In this document: in pieces, positions 1 to 6,307 of the stretch
Numbering within the stretch: position 1 is the first letter of the stretch
Layout of the letters: each line of letters begins with the position of its first letter
Source: an uncultured Aeromonadales bacterium
GTDB lineage: Bacteria; Pseudomonadota; Gammaproteobacteria; Enterobacterales; Succinivibrionaceae
Direction: 5' to 3'
Length of the DNA: 11,296 nucleotides
Assembly: GCA_902796095.1 (NCBI GenBank)
Contig: CADBNP010000127.1
Location: 1 to 11,296, forward strand
Notes under the pieces: model-generated
What the model saw: only the letters and a program-made list of their open reading frames with translations
The model's database searches: none
Told to the model about the DNA's origin: nothing
Made by a program: the position numbers and the translations under genes

Positions 1-1698
1 CTGCTCAGTAATCATTGATACTTGCGGATGCTTTCCTCCACATAGATTTACCTGTTCCACACAATCAAACCAGTCAAGGATCTCGTGAAGAGACTTATTC
101 TCTATCCACGATTTTACCTTTTTTTCCTCTTTGATATTGACCTCCAGATCATGAAGTTCATCTCCGTTTGGCAATCCCAAAGACTGTTTTAGATCCTTTA
201 ACTTTTTATAGAGAAAATCGAAATATCCAAGACAGACAAACTGCACGAACTGTCTTCCTCTGAATTTCCAGTCATCCCAAACTCGAGGCTTGCTTCCTTC
301 CGCTATGTTCTTCAGTTTTTCATAATGATCTTCAATATGTTCTCGTTTTCTGTAGATTGTGAGAGTTTTTTCCCGATCCTTTTCTGTGTTGGATACGACA
401 ATAAGCAGGCCAAAATACTTTGAATATTCAAGACAGCCTTTTTGGTTCAGTTTAACTTTAAGTCCACCTCTGCCGGATGTTATTTCTAAACACTGATCTG
501 CAAGATTCTGAGCAGATGGGGTCAAAGGATCTCCTTCCAATATATGCTTTCTGACTGAATCCAGTTCTTTTTCAAACTGAATTGAGTCTTCATAAAGCCG
601 ATCATGCATTCTGTAAACATGAAGATAAAGCCGACGGGTAAAAGTAACCTTGTCTCCTGCCTTATGTTCAGACGTATTATATTTACACGTGTAATTAAAC
701 TCCCGATGCAGAGTAACTGTAATCCCGCGGGTGTTGGGTTCGCAATGCAGCTGAGAGTTGAACAGATCCAGTTCACTCAGATGTGCATCGATGGATTTTC
801 TGATCCAGACACCATCTCTTATGGTCACTCTGATTATAAACCTCATATGCTCAAGGAGACAGGCAGAAACATTATCCCTGGAATAAAATCCGTTGTCTGC
901 AACAAGCAGCGGCTTTTCGATATGCAGGTAACTGAGCTCCTTCAAAGCGTTCCTGATGGATATTACATCCGGAATATTACCTGGCTGCTGGTAAAAAGCA
1001 ATCGGCTGATTGGCATCCAGAGAATAAAGTGTCAGTGTTTTGATAGTCGGGAGTTTATCTCCGTCCTTGTTGTATCCGAACCTCGCTGAATCAAGATTCG
1101 ACGAGTATGTAGAGGTCGTAGTGGTGTCTATTGCTATTACGGTTTCCCTGCTCAGCCCGTTACAGCGGCACTTGAAATAGTTCTGGGAATAGTTTTCGTG
1201 TTGACCGATAGCCTCAAACACAGTTCCGTATATGCTTTCAGAAATCAGTTCTTCAGAGGATACTCCATGTTTAATTTGCCATGTCCTCATGTTTGAAAGA
1301 GTTGCACCATTGGCAGCTACCCAGAAACGTGCTATGGCAATGCACTGTGATGCTAATTCCGAATCCACGCCGAAAGCTACCCTGATATCGCTGTCAATAT
1401 CAGACGCTTCTCCAACCCATTCCAGCAGTGACAGAAGTCCGATCTTCTTCCTTGTAGTAATCCTGGTGCCGGTACTGTCTGTGGAACTTGCATTAACGCT
1501 GTTCTTCAGTAATCGGCGTGTCTTCTGGATTTCATCTGATCCTGGATGTTTAACACCCAGGAGAGTTCTTGAAATAGTTTTATTGGTGCGAGTTTCAGGA
1601 TCATACTGAACCTTACGTTCGTAAACATAGATATCACCGTTCTTTTGAACACGGTTCTCCTTCTTGACTCGAATACCGCCAACTATGGGTCTAGCCAT
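1..1698 (-). CDS. IS1634-like (IS4 superfamily) DDE transposase, 3' end cut by window edge
   Basis: The frame is open for 566 codons from an ATG at 1698 to base 1 with no stop, so the C-terminus lies outside the window. It should be the cut-and-paste recombinase of an insertion sequence. The DDE triad is visible: D191 in AIDTTTTS, D268 in VADNGFY, and E456 in YRKREHIEDHYEKLK. The last matches exactly the IS4-superfamily signature Y-(2)-R-(3)-E-(6)-K (Y449, R452, E456, K463). The N-terminus (MARPIVGGIRVKK) and the length resemble IS1634-family transposases, which are usually about 530-600 residues, so little is probably missing. A GGGGGA stretch about 10 bases upstream of the ATG can serve as ribosome binding site. 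The gene looks intact so far. It is more AT-rich than the conjugation genes and lies in the same direction as them. Assignment to the superfamily is firm; the family name is less so. Confidence 0.9.
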   Translation of the reverse strand, partial: MARPIVGGIRVKKENRVQKNGDIYVYERKVQYDPETRTNKTISRTLLGVKHPGSDEIQKTRRLLKNSVNASSTDSTGTRITTRKKIGLLSLLEWVGEASDIDSDIRVAFGVDSELASQCIAIARFWVAANGATLSNMRTWQIKHGVSSEELISESIYGTVFEAIGQHENYSQNYFKCRCNGLSRETVIAIDTTTTSTYSSNLDSARFGYNKDGDKLPTIKTLTLYSLDANQPIAFYQQPGNIPDVISIRNALKELSYLHIEKPLLVADNGFYSRDNVSACLLEHMRFIIRVTIRDGVWIRKSIDAHLSELDLFNSQLHCEPNTRGITVTLHREFNYTCKYNTSEHKAGDKVTFTRRLYLHVYRMHDRLYEDSIQFEKELDSVRKHILEGDPLTPSAQNLADQCLEITSGRGGLKVKLNQKGCLEYSKYFGLLIVVSNTEKDREKTLTIYRKREHIEDHYEKLKNIAEGSKPRVWDDWKFRGRQFVQFVCLGYFDFLYKKLKDLKQSLGLPNGDELHDLEVNIKEEKKVKSWIENKSLHEILDWFDCVEQVNLCGGKHPQVSMITEQ

Positions 1699-1712
1699 GG
1701 CTCTATCCCCCA

Positions 1713-1756
1713 AATTTAACTAGCCACTATATTATATACTAGCGGCTAGTTAAATT
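1713..1756 (-). promoter_or_regulatory. Transposase promoter embedded in CTAGC inverted repeats
   Basis: A perfect 13-bp inverted repeat (AATTTAACTAGCC at 1713-1725, its complement at 1744-1756) flanks an 18-base centre. Read on the minus strand the centre contains TATAAT, a consensus -10 box, with a weak -35 candidate (TTTAAT) 17 bases upstream. An ACTAGC/GCTAGT half-site pair overlaps one arm, so the unit CTAG occurs three times. The position, just upstream of the transposase start, fits a promoter with an operator-like or terminal-repeat structure. Whether the repeat belongs to the IS terminus or to a repressor site cannot be decided, because the other IS end is outside the window. Confidence 0.5.
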
Positions 1757-1767
1757 AAATTTTAAAA

Positions 1768-1793
1768 GCGAGAATTTTGTCACAAATTCACGC
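1768..1793 (-). terminator. Candidate intrinsic terminator between the tra cluster and the transposase
   Basis: On the minus strand GCGTGAATTT and AAATTCTCGC form a 10-position stem (nine pairs, one T/T mismatch) around a 6-base loop GTGACA. It is followed directly by TTTTAAAATTT. This fits a rho-independent terminator for transcripts from traN, placed upstream of the transposase promoter. It could instead be a terminal inverted repeat or part of the IS border. The stem is only moderately GC-rich, so efficiency would be modest. Confidence 0.4.
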
Positions 1794-1872
1794 TTCATAC
1801 AGTCTGAAAACCACAATTTATAGTTAGTATGGAAGAGTTAAAGTCACTATTTTTTAACTGGCCACCAAAGTC
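1794..1872. other. AT-rich spacer, no gene recognised
   Basis: The whole interval 1699-2209 between the transposase start and the traN stop has no intact gene that I recognise. From left to right it holds the transposase promoter and palindrome, the candidate terminator, this AT-rich stretch, and a TGA-interrupted frame. The short plus-strand ORF at 1829-2038 has no recognisable features or plausible start context. The right-hand border of the insertion sequence should lie somewhere near 1757-1870, but with only one end in the window no terminal repeat or target duplication can be identified. Confidence 0.4.
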
Positions 1873-2190
1873 TTATACTTTAAGGATACCAATCAGCAAA
1901 TTAAGCTCATCTGCAGAAACTTTCCTGAATTCTTCATTGTCCATTCAATGCCCATATACGTTGCCGTACCTCATGACAGACAGCACTGATGATATTCTCA
2001 GGCAACCAGGAAGATTACCCGTCCTTCGTTCTTTTTGATCATCATTAAGAGATTCCGGAAATTTTTCAGTTAAAAGAGTCCTGACTTGAACTTTGGCGAC
2101 ATGTCCATGCTGTTTCACATATTCATTTCACAACCAAATCACGAAATACAGATCGTCAAACGCCCTGTTCATGATATATTGCCTGCTCAT
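1873..2190 (-). pseudogene. Probable decayed gene downstream of traN (frame broken by two TGA codons)
   Basis: One minus-strand frame from an ATG at 2190 to a TAA at 1873 runs 105 codons and is interrupted only by TGA at 2130-2128 (codon 21) and TGA at 1947-1945 (codon 82). The peptide between and around the stops looks like real protein: FDDLYFVIWL, then NEYVKQHGHVAKVQVRTLL, TEKFPESLNDDQKERR, LPGCLRISSVLSVMRYG, and after the second stop MDNEEFRKVSADELNLLIG. Another ATG at 2194 opens MDEQAIYHEQGV in the neighbouring frame (the traN frame) and could be the original start if there is also a frameshift near 2160. The frame starts about 20 bases after the traN stop in the same direction, so it may be the next gene of the operon or an older fragment. 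I do not recognise the family. TGG-to-TGA mutation at both sites would explain the pattern. It could still be chance. Confidence 0.4.
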
Positions 2191-2209
2191 CCATCGTCTT
2201 TACAGCTTT

Positions 2210-5194
2210 CTACTCAGTTTCAATCATATATCCTCTATCAGTATCTTTTCTGATCCTGTCGAAATCAAGATCAAATACCCTTTCCAGTGTTCTGTCAACA
2301 ACGCCGGTTCTGCTGCTTTCACCGATTTCAGAATCAGAATAATCAAAATCCAGAGCGGTGCCCGCCCCTGTCAGATTTTCACTGCTCAAAACCCGATCTC
2401 CCTCGTAGTTTCCGGTAATTTTAAGCAGAGCAGTCCATTCATCAAGACTGATCTTCTCCCAGTCAACCTTTTCAAGTTCATCCGGAGTCAGACCGGTCCA
2501 GACCGGAGCTTTCGGATCCATGGACATGAACGGAGTTCCCAGCTGCTGGCGGATCTGTTCCTGAATGATTCTGCTTAAAGGGGATGAAAAGCAGCAATAG
2601 CTGTAGGTCTTGCTGATGCAGTGCTTCAGAACCTTCTTCGAACAGTACTGCCCCACGTAGCTGCAGTTCTTAAGAGATCGCTGAGCGGCCAGCTCCAGCT
2701 GTTCCGGTTCGCACCTGAAAAGCATGGAAGAAACGAGACAGGAAATCTGATAAACCATATAAACGTATCCAACCACGGCAAGTGCGGAGGAGGCAGTTTC
2801 CAGAACAGCATCCGACATACCCTCGCCATATGCTCCGGCACTGCCGCTTCCGCCTCCTGCTGCGGCCCCCTCGGCTGAAAGCTTATCTCTTGCCTCGCCG
2901 AAAATTTCCTTCAGGATCTCCCTGGCTTTGCTTTTTAGTTTGTCCTTCACGTATTCAACAATTGATTTGTCTGAGGAAAAAAGCCCCTTCATGCCGGTGG
3001 TGTTTTCAAACCAGGAGGTAAAAGGCCTGGTTACAGTTTTTAGTCTGTTGCCGATCTCGGACGCAAGATTAAACAGAGGTCTTCGCATTTCGGAATAGGC
3101 ACCGTAAATCACGGAGGAGTGATCCATGCCGGCCACAGCACTGTCTATTCTGCTGATCAGCAGAATTCCCCTGAGATATGATGCCAGGGAAACACCGGGC
3201 GGACAGTCGCAGCAGTCAACTTCGAGACCTCCGGCCCCTTTGAGCGATCTGGTGCAGTTTTTCACCCTGCCGGAAAAGATCCTGCATATCACATCCTCCT
3301 GGCCTGTCGGACGGCCGCTGCTGTCCAGTCCGGAACATTCCATGTCCTGTGCCATAAAGTCCGCGGCCTGCAGCAGTGCGGAAACCCGGGCGAAGCTTCG
3401 ACTTACATTGTACGTACCCTCTGAACATTCCGTCCCCAGGCATCTGATTTCTCCTCCGCAGAAGTAGTTCACCTTCAAGCCATGTTCCTTGCTCTCATAA
3501 TCGCTTCCGCAGTCATAAACTTCGTCGTAGGCATAGCAGTTTCCGGAAACGCCGCTGTCCGAGCATTTTGAACTGACAAAGCCGCATTCATTTTCATATC
3601 TGCTGCAGTCTCCGGTACTGTCGCCTGCAGGAGAATAAAATCCTCTGGCCGAAACATCAGCTGTCCTGCATCCCGTATCAATACCGGGGACCGGAACAGT
3701 TCTGTGATCCAGCGGCAGGGCAAAGCCGCTGCTCATGATGATCCTGCTGCCGTCCGAAGCGGTGACGATACCGGGAAGCTCCTCTCTGCAGACAACTGAT
3801 CCTGTGGATTTTCCATCTGAAATTCCCGCCGCCAGCGAGATGCAGGACGCCGGACTCCAGCTCTCCCTTACAGTTATTTTTGCAGGATTGTAGTAAATCT
3901 TTATTTTAAGACGGTATCTGCCGTCATCCTCTGTGGAAGTGACTGAATCTATGACAACTGGTTTTTCCGGTGAAGCATTTCTGAATAATGAAAGCAGATC
4001 AGCTCCGTCCTCAGTGCGGGAACGGTTGAAGTCATAGCCTCTGCACCGTCCGCCTCCGGTACAGTTCTGAGACGATCCGTGCCATGTGTTCTCGCAGTTG
4101 ATGGAATTCACAAGCCTGTCGTGATCCAGTCGGTCCACAATCGCCCATCCCTGGCTGCGGATTGAATCCCACGCTTCCGGATTTTCCGTTTCCGCCGGAT
4201 CGGTGATCCTGACGGGAAGTTCGAAGGTAGGAAGAAGCAGCGGATGAATGATCCCGTCACTGCCGGTGATCCAGGATCCCCAGAAATCGTCCCAGGCTGC
4301 ATGCCACAGTCTAATCCCTGAAATCGCCTCCGGATGATATACCGCCACCCTGAGTCTGTCCCTGTATTCAAGGCAGCGTCCGTGATTGTCTCTGTACTCG
4401 CTGCCGGTGAAAATCAGCAGGCAGTTGTCTTCATCCTCGCAGGGCATAATATTGGCACTGTTGTCCAGACCTTCAAGTCCGGAGCTCAGCAGTCCGATCA
4501 CGGGCTCGGCATAAAGCTCATGCGAAATACTGCATTCCCCCGCCCTTTCCGTCAGTCTGGTGCAGGCTCTGAGATCCGGAATATGATAGGCAGCGTTTCC
4601 AGTGATCTTCTCTGTTATTTTTTCACAGTCAGCCATAAGCGATGATTCCTGCTCACTGCCAGGAGAAAAAATCAGATCAGCCTGCCGTCTCAGGATCTGA
4701 TCCTTAGACAGATCGTTTACCGGACGGTTGAGGCGTGAATCCTTCATAATGCCGTAGGCTGCACCGCCGCCGGAATCCTGTGTCTGATTCAGTCTGGATT
4801 TTTCCTTTACGGTCTCCTCAGTCAGCAAATTTTCATCTCTGAGACTGCCTGCACCGGCAGGATAAAAATCTTCCGACCAGATTGCTGAATTCTCAGGATC
4901 CTGACGGAAGACAGACATGGAATCTGCACTGAAGGCTTCCGTGAACTCCCTGGCCGCGCTTCTTCCAGCATCAGCTCCGAAGGTGATACTGTCGCTGCCG
5001 GTAAATGTGGAAACGGCAGATTCTGGATTATCAGGCTCCGGATTTGAAGCCTGACGATCCCTGCCGTAGCCGGAATATGAGCCTCCCTGTGAAGCGGCGT
5101 TCCGTATATCTGCAGTATTTCCGGATGCTGCGGTAACAGGAAGGCAGGCTATGGAAATGATTTCCATCAGACAGATCAGTTTTTTAACTTTCAT
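2210..5194 (-). CDS. traN: TraN, conjugative mating-pair stabilisation outer-membrane protein (long form)
   Basis: TraN is the outer-membrane adhesin of F-type transfer that stabilises donor-recipient contact. The chosen ATG at 5194 gives 994 residues. It follows the traU stop by 2 bases, has GGAAG upstream, and begins a good signal peptide (MKVKKLICLMEIISIACLPV, then TAASG). The frame is open further up to 5299 but that part has no signal peptide and overlaps traU. About the first 175 mature residues are Ser/Glu/Asp/Gly-rich with almost no cysteine. The rest carries about 30 cysteines, including CCDCPPG near residue 660. The C-terminal family hallmark is clear: a hydrophobic stretch near 800-825 (VVGYVYMVYQISCLV), then FRCEPEQLELAAQRSLKNC, YVGQYCSKK, CISKTYSYCCFSSPLSRII. 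F TraN is about 600 residues; this size is closer to SXT TraN and R27 TrhN. The stop is TAG. Confidence 0.93.
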   Translation of the reverse strand: MKVKKLICLMEIISIACLPVTAASGNTADIRNAASQGGSYSGYGRDRQASNPEPDNPESAVSTFTGSDSITFGADAGRSAAREFTEAFSADSMSVFRQDPENSAIWSEDFYPAGAGSLRDENLLTEETVKEKSRLNQTQDSGGGAAYGIMKDSRLNRPVNDLSKDQILRRQADLIFSPGSEQESSLMADCEKITEKITGNAAYHIPDLRACTRLTERAGECSISHELYAEPVIGLLSSGLEGLDNSANIMPCEDEDNCLLIFTGSEYRDNHGRCLEYRDRLRVAVYHPEAISGIRLWHAAWDDFWGSWITGSDGIIHPLLLPTFELPVRITDPAETENPEAWDSIRSQGWAIVDRLDHDRLVNSINCENTWHGSSQNCTGGGRCRGYDFNRSRTEDGADLLSLFRNASPEKPVVIDSVTSTEDDGRYRLKIKIYYNPAKITVRESWSPASCISLAAGISDGKSTGSVVCREELPGIVTASDGSRIIMSSGFALPLDHRTVPVPGIDTGCRTADVSARGFYSPAGDSTGDCSRYENECGFVSSKCSDSGVSGNCYAYDEVYDCGSDYESKEHGLKVNYFCGGEIRCLGTECSEGTYNVSRSFARVSALLQAADFMAQDMECSGLDSSGRPTGQEDVICRIFSGRVKNCTRSLKGAGGLEVDCCDCPPGVSLASYLRGILLISRIDSAVAGMDHSSVIYGAYSEMRRPLFNLASEIGNRLKTVTRPFTSWFENTTGMKGLFSSDKSIVEYVKDKLKSKAREILKEIFGEARDKLSAEGAAAGGGSGSAGAYGEGMSDAVLETASSALAVVGYVYMVYQISCLVSSMLFRCEPEQLELAAQRSLKNCSYVGQYCSKKVLKHCISKTYSYCCFSSPLSRIIQEQIRQQLGTPFMSMDPKAPVWTGLTPDELEKVDWEKISLDEWTALLKITGNYEGDRVLSSENLTGAGTALDFDYSDSEIGESSRTGVVDRTLERVFDLDFDRIRKDTDRGYMIETE

Positions 5195-5196
5195 GA

Positions 5197-6243
5197 CTAT
5201 CTTCCGCTTAAGGAAAGCGTGTTGCAGCAGTCGCGCCAGCGCCAGATGAGATATACAGGATTCTCGGCCACACCGGGAATGCTTCTGCCATAACCCCACT
5301 TCAGAGCAGACTCGCCCATGCCGTGGGCACTTTCCGCTTCGGGAAGAGGACGCAAAAGGGAAAACTTGTACTGAGACTTCGGGATCACCGTGTCAGTCTC
5401 TCCCCGGCAGAGCGCACCGTTTCCGGCGGTGCGGCTGGCGAATCCTCTCCGGTGAAGAGCCGCCAGCACCCGGGCTGTCAGCAGCGATGTTGTTTTAAGA
5501 GCACCAGAAGGATGATTTACATGTCCGGAAAGAGGATACATGTATCCCCAGGAGCCTGCACACCAGAACAGACTGTCATATGGACGGTGTGCCTGACTTG
5601 ATGCCGCATCAGCCATGCAGGCAGCGGCCGCCAGAGGATTTGCCGTAAGAACAGCTTCGGGATTGACAAAAAAGGCCAGGGTGTCATCGTTCCAGGTTGG
5701 ATCCAGTTCGGAAAAGTACATCAGATCCAGATCATGGTACCCGTCAGAATTGCACATGTTTCCGGTAAAGAGAGAAAGCATTTCCAGGATCGGAAAGGCA
5801 TAGTAATGATAGTGAAAAAAGGCCTCATCTCCGGCACTGTCGTCTCTTCTGCCGTGGGTTCCCCGGAATACCGGATCAGAAACCGACTCCAGAGAAATGT
5901 TCAGAACTGAAAGACAGCCCGGAGATGTTTCAAACTCGATAAGCCGCGCCGGCTCCCAGAAGGAGGTGACAATGCCGGGCATACTGAAGCCCTCTGCACC
6001 GGGACAGGAACAGAGGTACCTGTCTGATGCATTTTCAGGGATCCAGGATCCGCCGGAAGCTCCGCCCAGTTTCACCTGAGCCACCACAATGGGAAGAACA
6101 CAGTCCCAGCATATATCAGTAATCAGGCTGGAGGAAAGAAGATCCGATTTCTCGCATCGCGCATGGGAAGGTTCAGCGAATGAAAGCGAAAATGCAAGCA
6201 GGAGTCCGGCGGAGAAAAGCCGTAAAAATAATTTTTCAGACAT
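5197..6243 (-). CDS. traU: TraU, periplasmic conjugative pilus assembly / mating-pair protein
   Basis: TraU is a periplasmic F-type protein needed for DNA transfer and mating-pair formation. The start is set at the ATG at 6243: it begins a typical signal peptide (MSEKLFLRLFSAGLLLAFSL, then SFAEPSHA with cleavage near residue 28) and gives 348 residues, close to the roughly 330 of F TraU. The frame is open upstream to 6450, but those 69 codons overlap traW and encode no signal peptide. Family features are the early DICWDCVLPI motif (C45, C48), CSCPG (C78, C80), and the C-terminal WRWRDCC (C339, C340). There are 12 cysteines after the signal, presumably forming disulphides. The gene lies 64 bases after traW with a hairpin in the gap, and 2 bases before traN, so traU and traN are probably translationally coupled. 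The ribosome site is weak (GGAA). The stop is TAG. Confidence 0.93.
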   Translation of the reverse strand: MSEKLFLRLFSAGLLLAFSLSFAEPSHARCEKSDLLSSSLITDICWDCVLPIVVAQVKLGGASGGSWIPENASDRYLCSCPGAEGFSMPGIVTSFWEPARLIEFETSPGCLSVLNISLESVSDPVFRGTHGRRDDSAGDEAFFHYHYYAFPILEMLSLFTGNMCNSDGYHDLDLMYFSELDPTWNDDTLAFFVNPEAVLTANPLAAAACMADAASSQAHRPYDSLFWCAGSWGYMYPLSGHVNHPSGALKTTSLLTARVLAALHRRGFASRTAGNGALCRGETDTVIPKSQYKFSLLRPLPEAESAHGMGESALKWGYGRSIPGVAENPVYLIWRWRDCCNTLSLSGR

Positions 6244-6266
6244 GCGAAATTCCAGAAAGACGGAAA

Positions 6267-6282
6267 CCGGAGAATGCTCCGG
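6267..6282 (-). other. Hairpin in the traW-traU gap
   Basis: CCGGAG and CTCCGG form a perfect 6-bp stem with a CATT loop, extendable by one G-U pair. It lies 24 bases upstream of the traU ATG on the transcript. The following bases (TTTCCGTC) are not a convincing U-run, so a role in message stability or in exposing the traU start is more likely than termination. Function is not shown. Confidence 0.35.
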
Positions 6283-6307
6283 CAGAAAAAATAAAGGAGT
6301 AACAGTC

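Noticed and set aside
522..776. Minus-strand ORF of 84 codons
   Set aside because: It is in a different frame inside the transposase and is a shadow of it.
604..1609. Plus-strand ORFs at 604-1089 and 1232-1609
   Set aside because: They lie antisense to the transposase, whose frame is intact with all DDE motifs; their peptides show no domain or coherent composition.
1873..2190. Selenocysteine or Trp recoding of the two TGA codons
   Set aside because: No convincing SECIS-like hairpin follows either TGA, TGA is a genuine stop for the traW fusion, and TGG is used for Trp throughout.
1829..2578. Plus-strand ORFs at 1829-2038 and 2093-2578
   Set aside because: The second overlaps the 3' end of traN on the opposite strand; neither has a ribosome site or recognisable motif.
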